In this document: positions 44,071-54,579 of the stretch, one piece after another
Layout: every line of letters begins with the position of its first letter
Numbering within the stretch: the stretch's first letter is position 1
Source of the DNA: Amblyomma americanum
Taxonomy: Eukaryota; Arthropoda; Arachnida; Ixodida; Ixodidae
Assembly (NCBI RefSeq): GCF_052857255.1
Contig: NC_135504.1
Span: 138,769,121 to 138,833,120 of the forward strand
Reading direction: 5' to 3'
Length of the DNA: 64,000 nucleotides
Translations under genes and position numbers: made by a program
Notes under the pieces: model-generated
Database searches by the model: none
What the model saw: the letters and a program-made list of their open reading frames with translations, nothing else
What the model was told of the DNA's origin: nothing

Positions 44071-44950
44071 TGCTTTTTTATTCCCGCCTAATAAGTTAAT
44101 TATGCTAAAATCGCTAAATTTAGTTTAAGGGTCAAGCCTATTTCTTTAGAATGTAAAACGTGTCGAAATCATCCAATACAATTGAATGTGCAAACCCTCG
44201 CCAGCGTGGCCGTTTTTCCCTGCATTTCGATAAGCCTTAAAAAATATGAAAAGAAAACGTAAGCGTTTCTGCATTGCGTTATAGGAGCTCCTTCTGACTC
44301 GTTTTGAACACATAGAAAGAAATTCTGGATTTGCGCATTTCTTCAACGGAAAGTGGTTTTTGAACGCCATTTTTCACGCATCGTAAGATTGCAGCCTGAC
44401 AATTTACTGTCAAAAACGCGCCCCACTGGCTTTCTATAGAGTCTTAACTACTAGGCACGAGGACAGGACCAACTTTATAAGCATGATTTTGCTATGTATC
44501 GGAAGAATGCACCCTTCCCATCCATATGCTCACATCAGCAGATTACATCACTCCATAGTTGTCTCGCTATTAAAACTGATGTCTAAGTAAGTGACCGCCA
44601 CTCAGAATGTACAAATGCCCTGCTAGCGTAACTACTTACTACACTGCTTTCCTTTTTTTTTTGTTTCGCCAATGTGAAGATTAAACAAAAGCTGCGTTTC
44701 TAGACGATTTCGTTGACGCACTTTCAGGCTGATGCAGAAAGCGGCGCTGGCCGCTCACTTCGACACAATCGGCAAACAGGATTTGTTCGTTCAAAATATG
44801 GTTGGCAGAACACCCTACTAAATATGGCTACAATAGGCTAGTGCCTGGTGACATGCCTTTTTTCGTTCTCAAGTAGTAGGTTTTATTTAAACCAGAAAAA
44901 AAAGCTCTTAGGATGCACGTTGCCCCAAAACTGAACCGGCTGTTTCAGGA
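44071..44950. other. Non-coding stretch
   Basis: I recognise no gene, RNA gene or element here. Confidence 0.4.
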
Positions 44951-45254
44951 GCACCTGCCACGGTGGTTCAGTGGTTAGGGCGCTCGGCTACTGATCCGGA
45001 GTTCCCGGGTTCGAACCCGATCGCGGCGGCTGCGTTTTTATGGAGGCAAAACGCTAAGGCGCCCTTGTGCTGTGCGATATCAGTGCACGTTAAAGATCCC
45101 CAGGTGGTCGAAATTATTCCGGAGCACTCCACTACGGCACCTCTTTCTTCCTTTCTTCTTTCACTCCCTCCTTTATCCCTTCCCCTACTGTGCGGTTCAG
45201 GTGTCCAACGATATATGAGACCGATACTGCGCCATTTTCTTTCCCCCAAAACCA

Positions 45255-45297
<43 letters not shown>
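44951..45297 (+). mobile_element. tRNA-derived SINE, Ruka-like, with (ATT)n tail
   Basis: The left part is tRNA-like with a good A box (TGGTTCAGTGG, 44964-44974) and a perfect B box (GGTTCGAACCC, 45008-45018), the internal promoter for RNA polymerase III. The body contains CACGTTAAAGATCCCCAGGT and GGTCGAAATTATTCCGGAG, phrases I associate with tick Ruka SINEs. It ends CCCCCAAAACCA and then (ATT)n at 45257-45297. It encodes no protein and would have been moved by a LINE's enzyme. Confidence 0.85.
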
Positions 45298-45298
<1 letters not shown>

Positions 45299-45386
45299 AG
45301 ACCCACTCTACAAATCCACAAAATATTCTGAAGCCTAAAATAAAGATAGGACGTTTCGTATTTTTATTCTGAGGTAATATACTGAT

Positions 45387-45441
<55 letters not shown>

Positions 45442-45574
45442 TGCTGCAGCGCAATGAAGCGCTATTCCATGAGTGGGAGAGTAACACTATGCATATATGA
45501 GCGCATTGGGGTGTTCCACATTATATTCTGATAAAAAAACGTTAACTAAGTACAAACTATATTTAACTTTGTTT
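45298..45574 (-). mobile_element. CR1-like 3' end fragment with (AAAT)n tail
   Basis: The minus strand ends ATAGCGCTTCATTGCGCTGC, then AAAT repeats (45385-45441), like the small fragment at 16061-16242. No coding part is present. Confidence 0.6.
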
Positions 45575-47382
45575 ATCTCAAGGACTATTTCCGAAGCAAA
45601 TGCAGCTTGCCAAAGTGAGTGTACTGCACAAGAAAGGAAGTAAGAATGAATTTACAAACTTTAGACCCGTGTCAATACTTCCAGTTTTTTCTAAAGGATT
45701 TGAAAAAATGATTCTCTCTAGAATAACAAATCTTAGTGAACAATGCAATATTCTTCACGACGCGCAATACGGCTTCAGAAAACACAGATCAACAGAAATG
45801 GCACTGCTGGAGCAAAAGGAATTTGTTCTAGAATCTCTCGAAAACAAAGAAGTAGCCCTTGGGGTATACGTCGATTTCACAAAAGCTTTTGATTACTTAA
45901 ATCACTCTATCCTACTGAAAAAACTTGAAATGTACGGCTTCCGTGGAACTGTGCTATCGCTTTTGACATCCTACCTAAATGATCGAAACCAGTACGTATA
46001 TTTAAATGGCTACTCGTCCCATGTATTGCCCATTTCTGCAGGTGTGCCTCAGGGGAGTATTCTTGGCCCGTTTCTTTTTAATTTGTACTTAAATGACATC
46101 ATAAGCATCGATCCTACGGTGAAATTTGTCATTTACGCGGATGATGTGACACTGTTGTTCACTGCAGCTAGCGCAGATGAGGTCATCACTAGAGCGAACA
46201 AAACTCTTCAGAAATTAGACATATGGGCCCAACTGAACCAATTAAAAATAAACGTTAGTAAAACGAAGGCTGTCCTATACCGTGCGAAAAACAAAATTAT
46301 TAGCATAGACAGAGACATTAAGTTGAACAACACAAAGATAGAGATAGTAAACACATTCAAAATACTTGGAGTATATTTCACCGAAAATATGACGTGGGAC
46401 AATCACGTGAGCCACGTTATCTCAAAACTGTCTTGCATCGTGGGAGTAACGTACGCAAACAGATATACTCTACCTCCAAAGGTTAAACTTTTATTGTACA
46501 ATGCACTATTCCACTCACACATAAACTATTGCCAACTAGTCTGGGGGAATACAACCAAAGGAAATTTGCAAAAAATTCTGACTTTGCAGAAAAAAATGTT
46601 AAGAAACATTGAAAACGTCCCCAGAAGTCACCCTTCCCACCTTTTGTTCTCGAAATATTGCATAATGAAAATAGACAGCCTATACTCGCACGGCTTGTGT
46701 TCGCGTTATAGGACTGAAATAAAAAACAACACTCATTGTCTATTACGGTTGGCATCTCTTTGTAAAAGGACACTAGCTTATGAATATAGAAGCACACAGC
46801 CTTGGTTAGTAAAAACGTGCAGGACAGATTATGGACGACAAATGATAAACAGATTGCTACCACACTTGTTAAATATCTGTTACAGAAACGGCATCACTCC
46901 CGAGTTAACTTCAAAAAGAGAACTGAAATTACTGTTCATAGAAAACAATTCCTTCATATGATGGGGTATTTCTAGCATTTTGCATATGTACGCTGTACCT
47001 TTCCTTGAGCAACGCTTTTCTGTTCATGCGCATTGTTTTCTCCGTCTCTTTCCTTTACTTATGTAACGTTCTTGTTTTTTCGGGCTTTTTCTGGCATGTA
47101 CTTTCGCTTATCACCGGTGTATCATACAGTTCAATTAGAATTGTTTTGTTTATTTTCCTTGTACAAGCCGATCTGACTTTGTAAACAAAGCATTTCTGTA
47201 TTTTGATTTGTGTTGTTATTATGCCGCTCTGCCATTATTTTATTTTATTTTTTTTCCTTGTCCTCTCTTTTGTTTCTTGAATTTTTTGTAATCTGGGGAG
47301 CTGGGAACTAGTCAAGCTGAATTTTCAGCTTTTTTTCCCGCACTCCCTCACTTCATGAGTGAAATAAAGAATTTATTTATAA
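45575..47382 (+). pseudogene. CR1-like LINE 'F', 5'-truncated, RT frame open
   Basis: The frame is open from about 45575 to 46961 (453 codons from the Met at 45600). It shows FRPVSILPVFSKGFEK, QYGFRKHRSTEMAL, VYVDFTKAFDYLNH, SAGVPQGSILGPFLFNLYLN, the catalytic VIYADDVTLLF, FKILGVYFTENMTW and a CR1-type C-terminus. The endonuclease and the start of the reverse transcriptase are missing through 5' truncation, so it cannot move itself, although no stop or shift damages what remains. The 3' UTR runs to GAAATAAAGAATTTATTTAT near 47380. LINE H (36931-41916) is an older relative. Confidence 0.87.
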
Positions 47383-48780
47383 ACTACATCCGCAAAATAA
47401 ATTCAAGTAATGATGAGCAGGAACAAAAAAGGTATGAAAAAAAAGAGGGGAGTACATGATTATCGTTGGGTTGCAGGCATGAATAAAAATGTTTCAATAT
47501 CTGAATCAAACACAAAAATGTGTTTTCAATATCTGTTACGAAGGTTTCGAAATCAAAGGAGCGAATGTCCCCAGCTGATATGCATTCAGAGATTCGATGG
47601 GCGTGGAGCAAAACGGAATTTGAGCATGCTAGTGCATGACCAGCAAGGCGTCAAGTGGAGTTTATGATGTCCGCCAGCCGTTTTTTGAGGACCAAAGTTA
47701 AATGGATTGGATGAGGGCGTGACTGAAGAATTCATTATGCAGTCGAAAAATTTTAATGATTCGATGCGGCGACGTGCAGAAATCTTTGTTAGCTTCTAGG
47801 AAAGAAGTGCCGAAGAGGGCGAGAAATAGCGGTCATAACGGCGAAAAATAAAATCACAGCTTTTTTTTTGGAAAGCCACCAACATATTAATATCTGGTGG
47901 TGAATATAGATTCCACTCACCGAAGCATAATTAAAATTAGACGTATTAGCCATTTGTACATTAAGTCAAGCTTTATGTCCTCTGGGGATGTTCGCCGCAG
48001 AAAGCCTAAGTTTTCATTTTGCTTTATTACAGATGTAGCCAGTGTGATTAGGCTATGAGAAGTTTTGCGCTAAAATGTCACCAAGATATTTATACTAGCG
48101 CACTTTGCTTAAGGTATGACCACGGAATGAGTTGCTAAAAATCGAAGGAGAAGATTTATTAGAGAAGGACTTCAGGACAAATTTATCAAAGTTAATGCTC
48201 CTCTCCCACATATTGCATCAACTACAATACCTAGAAAACGATTCCTTTAGGCGAAAATGGTCATTAGAGCAATTATTCGCCTCGTATAAAACGCAGTCAT
48301 CAGAGTAAGGACGAAGTTATAAGAAACATTGTTAGGTGAATTGTTTATGTATATTAAACAAAGTAATAGTGTGAGGACAGAGCCTTCAGCAAACCCTCAT
48401 GTGGCGTTAATTGAAGCAGAGTCAGTAGAGCTATAGGAAACGAACTGGGAGCGATGTGATAGGAAGCTGCAAATCCATTTCACTAGCTGAGGATTATTTA
48501 GTATAACGCTATATTCAGCAAGAAATGTAGAACACAATACGGTGTCAAATGCTTTCGAGAAGTCAATAAAAATGGCATCAACCTGTTTACCAAAAGATGA
48601 TGGTTAAGTGAAATGCCAAGCGGGAATTCAGACAATTGTGTTACTTTGCTCAAACTGCGCCTAAAGCCGTGCTACATGTTAGACAGTATATTATTAGATT
48701 CCAAGAATTAGGTAGACTTCGAAGGTAGCCAAGTTCTACCCCACGATAACAATAAAATTACTGTGGTTTTCACGCATTTG
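47383..48780 (-). pseudogene. Heavily decayed CR1-like LINE 'E'
   Basis: On the minus strand AIFIDFSKAFDTV is readable near 48545-48580 and SDDCVLYEANN near 48280-48310. These correspond to the two catalytic motifs of a CR1-type reverse transcriptase. The rest is broken by many stops and shifts. The 3' end faces the 3' end of LINE F. Confidence 0.7.
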
Positions 48781-49420
48781 TGGCGCACTATCTTTCTTTT
48801 AAGCTTTGTCTTAAATTGCATGAAACCTTAACATATCACTCTTCCACCTTGGGTATGCAATGGCTGAAGGGCTGCTGAAGGTTCGACTGAATCAAACGTC
48901 TTCGCCTAATTTCTGAAAGCAATGTACAAAGTTTCAGGAAGAATTGCTGCGCCTACAAAACACAAGAGCCATAGAGAAGGAGGACGTGGGAAACTTTAAT
49001 CTGACTTTATTCGTTGCCGTGGCCAGCTTGGAGGCCTTCTTGGGTGCCTTTTCAGACACATTCTTGACAATCAAAATGCGATAGCATTTCGACTGTCTGC
49101 TCTTGTGTCTGCCATGCACCTTATTCCATACACTGATCTCCACTACTTCACCTTAATCTATTTTTGAAGGCAAACGTCCGAAAGTATTAAAATATGCAAG
49201 TGCCTTATGGTTGGTTCACTGGTGGTCATGTGGTGTTGAAGACCTCATGACCTTTTCGACCAATCAGGAAATCTTGTGACAGAGAAGCCGGAATTTTTAT
49301 TTTATTTTTGAGACGGCAACCTAAATGCTATCGCCTTAAATCAGCTATAATGCTTGCTGAAACTATGAACCTTCTAGCCAGTGTGTAAGTTCTGGCTAAC
49401 TTCGCATGTACAATGGTTGC
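48781..49420. other. Anonymous stretch with one short minus-strand frame
   Basis: The frame at 49143-48934 (minus, 69 codons) is Lys/Arg/Ser-rich (VWNKVHGRHKSRQSKCYRIL). I do not recognise it. It may be a fragment of a processed pseudogene or chance. Nothing else is visible. Confidence 0.35.
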
Positions 49421-49441
49421 TTATTTATTTATTTATTTATT

Positions 49442-49795
49442 CAAAATACCTTACAGGGCCCAGAAAGGCATTGAGTAAGGGGGGCAAAACAATAGATTAA
49501 GCAAATAGGAAGAATAAATTAAAAACAACGCGTGATACAAGGCAAAAATTGAACACAATTATAAATATACAGGGCAAAACGTAACTAAAAGACATACATC
49601 ACCGCGAGCAACAAAAATTAAATTAGTAGCAAGAATGCATCGCAAGTGCCCAATAGGCATCAAAAGGAAAAAGCAGTAGTCATAAAAAACATACAGATGG
49701 CTGAAATTGCACAAGAAACCAAAACTTTGTAAAATACCAACGAGAAGAAAAGGGGACCAAGGACACAGAACAACCTGAAACAAGACACAATGTCG
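49442..49795 (-). other. 3' UTR of element B
   Basis: Non-coding. It ends CAATGCCTTTCTGGGCCCTG..GGTATTTTG before the tail, matching the 3' end of element A in its GCCTT..GGGCCCTG core. Confidence 0.75.
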
Positions 49796-52618
49796 TTAAA
49801 GAAAATGTTTGCGCAGTTGGTCTTGAAATGATTGGTGGTTGCCGATAGATGCGATACAGTTGGGAAGATCATTCCAAAGAATAATGGCACGTGGAAGTGC
49901 AGATGAATTGAATGCTAAGGTTCTTCCGTAAATGCGTGTAATGCTATACTGATTATGTAGGCGGCGTGAAATGCGTGAAGGCTCTTCGAGGGGCAAGGGA
50001 GATGGCCTGATGCTATGACGATATTTATGAAGTAAGCATAAAAGAGCGATGGAGCGACGAATATGTAATGGTTCGAGGGAGATATCAAGTTTAATCTTAG
50101 TGATACTGGACTGGGGGTGGTACTTTTGTGTGATGAAACGAGCGGCTCTATTTTGTACGGATTCAAGCATGTTGATCAGGTAATTTTGATAAGGGGACCA
50201 TATAGGTGAAGCAAATTCTAGTTGAGGACGCACGATTGTTAAGTAAGCGACTTTTCTCACGTTATTAGGGGCGTTTCGCAAGTTCCGGCGCAGGTACCCA
50301 AGTGATCTTGAAGCTTTGGCACAGATGGATAGAATGTGTGTGGCCCATGAAAGATTATCTGTGAGGTGAATACCTAAATACTTATAAGATGATGCCCGAG
50401 ACACTGCGGTACCTTCAATGGAGTACGAGAAATTAGAATTAGTACGCTTGCGGGTGAAAGAGATGACCTTGCATTTAGATGAGTTGAGCATCATTTGCCA
50501 TTTACTGCACCAATTTGAAATTAAATTCAGGTCAGTTTGGAGGGCAAGGTGATCATGCATAGAATTAATGGGCCGGTAAATGATGCAGTCGTCAGCAAAG
50601 AGGCGTATAGAAGAAGATATGTCTGTTGGCAAGTCGTTAATGTATATTAGAAACAATAAGGGGCCAAGAACACTACCTTGGGGTACGCCAGACTCTACAT
50701 CACTGAGTGGGGAGGTGAAATTGTTAACTGTAGTGAACTGCTGGCGAAATGAAAGAAAGTTACGTAGCCATGACAGTGTTAAAGAATCTAGGCACAGAGC
50801 AGACAATTTTGAGAACAAGCGGGAATGTGCAACACGGTCGAAGGCTTTAGCAAAATCTAAAAAGATACAGTCAGTTTGAAGGTTAGCATCCATGTTGAAA
50901 TGCAAGTCAGTCGTAAATTCTAGCAGTTGGGTGTCACAAGAAAAACCTTTTCGGAAGCCGTGCTGATTAGGAAAAAAGAAAGAGTTAATTTCCAGATGGC
51001 AGTAAATGTGAGAAGCGATAACATGCTCGAGTAATTTACAGCAAATGCAGGTTAGCGAAATGGGGCGGTAGTTTTCCGGTGAATTTCTGTTTCCACTTTT
51101 GAACACTGGAACGATCTTAGCAATTTTCCAATCTGTAGGAAGTAAACCGGATGATAATGATTGCTGATAGATGAGGCATAGAATTTCACTGGAGATCGAT
51201 ACGGTGTTTTTCAGTATTTTAGAATTTATGTTGTCAACACCTGCTGATGAGGAAACCTTAAGATTAGAAATGAGACGAGCGATACCTTCAGCGGAAATGG
51301 TAATAGGGGCCATAAATTGGTAATCATGATCAGGAACAATGGGTATGTTGGAATGATCTTCCCGAGTGAACACTGACGCAAAGTATCTGTTAAATGCTTG
51401 GGGACATTCACTCTCCGAAAGCTGCACGTGATCGTCGTTGCATAATGGAAATTGGTTGTTAGTACTGTCAGGAGATATCACGCGCCAGAACTTTTTGGGA
51501 TTAGATTTTAGGAGGGCGGGTAGGTCATGGGAAAAATATTTTTTCTTTGATGCCCGGAGGGCCGAGCAGTAAGATTTCAGACAATCGTTGTATTTTTGCC
51601 AAGCACCCGATGTAGATACCAACCGAGCCTTTCTGTACAAACGCTTTTTTTTGTTTCGATGACGGCGGAGAGATCTAGTGAACCATGGATTAGATTTGTC
51701 GTTTGAAATTGAAACCAAGGGAACATATTTGTAAACTAGATTGGACATCATGATCTTATAAAGTACCCAGTTCTGATCGACGGCCCTGTCCGCAAATGAG
51801 GGCAAGAACGTTTGAATAAAAAAATCGTTAAGTGCAATATTCATATCACTATAATTAGCTCTATTGTAATCGCGAATTTTCGTGGATGTAAGACCTTGAA
51901 ATGCTAATGGGACATTAAGTTGTAGATGAGTGAGCTTATGGTCACTAAAACCGTCAAGGAGCAAGACTTTGTTAATCGTTTCGGGCGCATTGCAGAAAGC
52001 TAAATCTAAAATGTTTGAACCGCGAGTAGGTTGGTTAATCACCTGAAAGAAATTAAAATCTAACATAATGTTGATAAGTTCTGTTGAGGCGCGGCAAGAT
52101 GACGACAAATGTGACCAATCAATCTGTGGAAAATTGAAGTCACCAACCAGGTAAATGAGTTCAGTTGGGCATATTTGCATAGCTGAAGTAATACTGCTAT
52201 GGAGTTTAGAAACGAATGAGTGATCTGAATCAGGCGGACGGTAGCAAACACCAACCAGTACCCTCACCGATGCCAAAATACAAGCAGCCCAGACTATTTC
52301 AAGTGAAGACCCGGTGTTAATGAGGAATGAATTTAATCCTTTTTTGATGGCGATAAGGACACCACCACCTTTTCTACCGGAGCGATCACAGCGATATACG
52401 TTGTAGTTATCTTTACTGGGAAAAATTTCGCTATCCGCTACGTCAGGGTGCAACCAAGTTTCTATTAGTGCCACAATATCATCGTCAGAATCATCCAGAA
52501 AAGAACACACCTCTTCACGCTTAGGCAGTAGGCTTCGGATGTTAGTAAATGATAAAGATAACTGTGGACTGGAGCCACAAGACCTAGGCAGAGCCTTAGT
52601 GGGATGGCTGTTGCTGAG
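49796..52618 (-). CDS. ORF2 of CR1-like element B: endonuclease and reverse transcriptase
   Basis: The frame is open for 940 codons after the ORF1 UAG, exactly the length in element A. The endonuclease shows FTNIRSLLPKREE (catalytic Asn), ALIETWLHPDVADSEIF (Glu), GVCYRPPDSDHSF, VGDFNFPQIDW and FSDHKLTHL. The reverse transcriptase has ENYRPISLTCICCKLLEHVI, QHGFRKGFSCDTQLLEF, IFLDFAKAFDRVAHSRL, SGVPQGSVLGPLLFLIYIND and LFADDCIIY. The C-terminus ends FQDQLRKHFL. No RNase H is present. No ATG lies in frame before the endonuclease motifs; the first Met is well inside the domain (TSAMQICP). All key residues are present, so the enzyme is probably active if made. Confidence 0.93.
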   Translation of the reverse strand, partial: LSNSHPTKALPRSCGSSPQLSLSFTNIRSLLPKREEVCSFLDDSDDDIVALIETWLHPDVADSEIFPSKDNYNVYRCDRSGRKGGGVLIAIKKGLNSFLINTGSSLEIVWAACILASVRVLVGVCYRPPDSDHSFVSKLHSSITSAMQICPTELIYLVGDFNFPQIDWSHLSSSCRASTELINIMLDFNFFQVINQPTRGSNILDLAFCNAPETINKVLLLDGFSDHKLTHLQLNVPLAFQGLTSTKIRDYNRANYSDMNIALNDFFIQTFLPSFADRAVDQNWVLYKIMMSNLVYKYVPLVSISNDKSNPWFTRSLRRHRNKKKRLYRKARLVSTSGAWQKYNDCLKSYCSALRASKKKYFSHDLPALLKSNPKKFWRVISPDSTNNQFPLCNDDHVQLSESECPQAFNRYFASVFTREDHSNIPIVPDHDYQFMAPITISAEGIARLISNLKVSSSAGVDNINSKILKNTVSISSEILCLIYQQSLSSGLLPTDWKIAKIVPVFKSGNRNSPENYRPISLTCICCKLLEHVIASHIYCHLEINSFFFPNQHGFRKGFSCDTQLLEFTTDLHFNMDANLQTDCIFLDFAKAFDRVAHSRLFSKLSALCLDSLTLSWLRNFLSFRQQFTTVNNFTSPLSDVESGVPQGSVLGPLLFLIYINDLPTDISSSIRLFADDCIIYRPINSMHDHLALQTDLNLISNWCSKWQMMLNSSKCKVISFTRKRTNSNFSYSIEGTAVSRASSYKYLGIHLTDNLSWATHILSICAKASRSLGYLRRNLRNAPNNVRKVAYLTIVRPQLEFASPIWSPYQNYLINMLESVQNRAARFITQKYHPQSSITKIKLDISLEPLHIRRSIALLCLLHKYRHSIRPSPLPLEEPSRISRRLHNQYSITRIYGRTLAFNSSALPRAIILWNDLPNCIASIGNHQSFQDQLRKHFL

Positions 52619-52621
52619 CTA
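52619..52621 (-). other. In-frame UAG between ORF1 and ORF2 of element B
   Basis: ORF1 ends VILSTR then TAG, and the next codon (CTC) continues the ORF2 frame. The same situation exists at 4604-4606 in element A. The linker to the endonuclease Asn is 26 codons here and 22 in A, with no AUG in either. Confidence 0.75.
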
Positions 52622-53527
52622 TCTGGTTGATAGAATGACAGAATTGGTCGCGCTATCATATACGTAGGTATTTTTGCCAATGTGCAGCTTATCAACGACC
52701 AGTTTGCCCTTCTTATCCTGGAGCTTGGCGAACTCAAGTAGCTTTTGCCGTGCCTGCCTGGTTGGCAAAGAAAAATCCTCTCGAATTGAATGATTCGAGC
52801 CTTTTAGCTTATACGCTGACGAAAGAATCCGCTGTTTGTCCTTAAAAAAAGTTAGTTTCGTGATAATGGGCCTATGCTTGTCGACAGCGAACCTTCCCAA
52901 CCGATGTACACGCTCAAACTGGGAGTTTGTGACAGTATTTCCCAGTTTTTCGTGGCAGAAGGAAATTATTTTCTGTTCCGAATCGTCCCAGCTTTCGTTC
53001 TCATCGTCTGTGAGCCCAAAGAACAACAAATTGGACCGCCGAAGCCTGTTTTCAGCATCAATACACCTCTCTGTAACTTGGGCCAGTTTTTCACTAATGT
53101 TATGCAGACCGGGATCGAGAGTGCTGGCGTCAGGTTGGCTAAGTGGTACAGCTTTGGCCTCCAGTGCTGTAACTCTGTCAGAAAGCTGTTTAATCATCAC
53201 ATCTGTAGCATCCTGTTTTTCTTTAACACCCTTAAGCTCGTTCAATATTTCCGTTTGACCAGACTCGAGCCTCTGCATAGTTTCCAAAATCGAGGAAAGC
53301 AGGTCCTCAGGAGAAGGACCTGGGTTTGATTCAACGTCACCGGCAAGTAAGATCAACAAGGACAGGGCAAATGACCAACATCGCGACACTGGCAGTAGAC
53401 AACGCTTCACTTTGGCGCGGAACTCTGTTGGGCACGACACCGCTAGCAGACAGTAATCATCACTCTTGGCACAAGTAGCACCGTTGAGGTAACTAACCTG
53501 CACAATCAGGACCGGTAAGTTGTGCAT
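52619..53527 (-). CDS. ORF1 protein of CR1-like element B: 2A leader, coiled coil, RNA-binding domain
   Basis: The ATG at 53527 is the first after the predicted start site (5' UTR about 21 nt). The product is 302 residues. Residues 1-70 are a hydrophobic leader (FALSLLILLAG just before the motif) ending in the 2A sequence DVESNPG, with the predicted skip before Pro71. Residues about 75-125 and 143-160 look like coiled coil (ILETMQRLESGQTEILNELK). From residue 162, RRSNLLFFGL, ERVHRLGRF, RPIITKLTFFKDKQRIL and REDFSLPTRQARQKLLEF match the L1-ORF1p-like RRM and C-terminal domain. Compared with element A it lacks the long Ser/Thr tail before the stop. Confidence 0.88.
   Translation of the reverse strand: MHNLPVLIVQVSYLNGATCAKSDDYCLLAVSCPTEFRAKVKRCLLPVSRCWSFALSLLILLAGDVESNPGPSPEDLLSSILETMQRLESGQTEILNELKGVKEKQDATDVMIKQLSDRVTALEAKAVPLSQPDASTLDPGLHNISEKLAQVTERCIDAENRLRRSNLLFFGLTDDENESWDDSEQKIISFCHEKLGNTVTNSQFERVHRLGRFAVDKHRPIITKLTFFKDKQRILSSAYKLKGSNHSIREDFSLPTRQARQKLLEFAKLQDKKGKLVVDKLHIGKNTYVYDSATNSVILSTR
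53315..53368 (-). other. 2A-type ribosome-skipping motif in ORF1 of element B
   Basis: Codons 53338-53315 encode DVESNPGP, a full match to D-x-E-x-N-P-G-P. The upstream ten residues are strongly hydrophobic (LSLLILLAG). The predicted break is between Gly (53320-53318) and Pro (53317-53315). Confidence 0.87.
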
Positions 53528-53544
53528 GGCTGACGCGGTGTCGA

Positions 53545-53580
53545 GCCCAATTCCGCGCGCAGCTCTGTCGCCGTTATATA
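53545..53580 (-). promoter_or_regulatory. TATA box and predicted start site of the last monomer of element B
   Basis: On the minus strand TATATAA begins at 53580 and the predicted start is the G at 53548, 32 bp downstream. The same spacing recurs in the monomers upstream, and the element's outer end (54579) is the equivalent base. Confidence 0.7.
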
Positions 53581-54579
53581 CCGGGCTGGCTGTGACGTGG
53601 TCCTTTGTCGACGATGGATGTTGCCAGATGAAAGTGTCGGTGGCATCCAAAAACAGCGAAGGCGGCAGTGAACCAAGAACGGGCGGCAGCGATGCTCTAA
53701 GACCAGCCTCGCGGTAGATGGCCGGCCAGCAACGATGCCACAGATGAAAGCACCCTGCACAATCAGGACCGGTAAGTTGTGCATGGCTGACGCGGTGTCG
53801 AGCCCAATTCCGCGCGCAGCTCTGTCGCCGTTATATACCGGGCTGGCTGTGACGTGGTCCGTTGTCGACGATGGATGTTGCCAGATGAAAGTGTCGGTGG
53901 CATCCAAAAACAGCGAAGGCGGCAGTGAACCAAGAACGGGCGGCAGCGATGCTCTAAGACCAGCCTCGCGGTAGATGGCCGGCCAGCAAGCGACGCCACA
54001 GATGAAAGCACCCTGCACAATCAGGACCGGTAAGTTGTGCATGGCTGACGCGGTGTCGAGCCCAATTCCGCGCGCAGCTCTATCGCCGTTATATACCGGG
54101 CTGGCTGTGACGTGGTCCGTTGTCGACGATGGATGTTGCCAGATGAAAGTGTCGGTGGCATCCAAAAACAGCGAAGGCGGCAGTGAACCAAGAACGGGCG
54201 GCAGCGATGCTCTAAGACCAGCCTCGCGGTAGATGGCCGGCCAGCAAGCGACGCCACAGATGAAAGCACCCTGCACAATCAGGACCGGTAAGTTGTGCAT
54301 GGCTGACGCGGTGTCGAGCCCAATTCCGCGCGCAGCTCTGTCGCCGTTATATACCGGGCTGGCTGTGACGTGGTCCGTTGTCGACGATGGATGTTGCCAG
54401 ATGAAAGTGTCGGTGGCATCCAAAAACAGCGAAGGCGGCAGTGAACCAAGAACGGGCGGCAGCGATGCTCTAAGACCAGCCTCGCGGTAGATGGCCGGCC
54501 AGCAAGCGACGCCACAGATGAAAGCACCCTGCACAATCAGGACCGGTAAGTTGTGCATGGCTGACGCGGTGTCGAGCCC
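53549..54579 (-). repeat. Four tandem 257/258-bp promoter monomers of element B
   Basis: The units are 53549-53805 (257 bp, one base short: AGCAACGATGCC instead of AGCAAGCGACGCC), 53806-54063, 54064-54321 and 54322-54579. Each contains a TATATAA box. They share no visible sequence with the 276-bp units of element A. The last unit joins the body at TGCAG|GTTAGT, the same junction as in A. Confidence 0.95.

Larger units (their letters stand above)
49421..54579 (-). mobile_element. CR1-like non-LTR retrotransposon 'B', apparently intact
   Basis: A complete 5.16-kb LINE on the minus strand: four promoter monomers, ORF1 with a 2A motif, an in-frame UAG, ORF2, a 3' UTR and an (AAAT)n tail (49421-49441). 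Neither ORF has an internal stop. The 5' end at 54579 is in exact register with the predicted start site of each monomer. It shares architecture with element A, but protein identity is modest and its monomers are unrelated, so the two are separate lineages. Confidence 0.92.

Noticed and set aside
44957..45032. Functional tRNA gene
   Set aside because: The A and B boxes are present, but the sequence continues into a SINE body with an (ATT)n tail and does not fold as a proper tRNA by eye.
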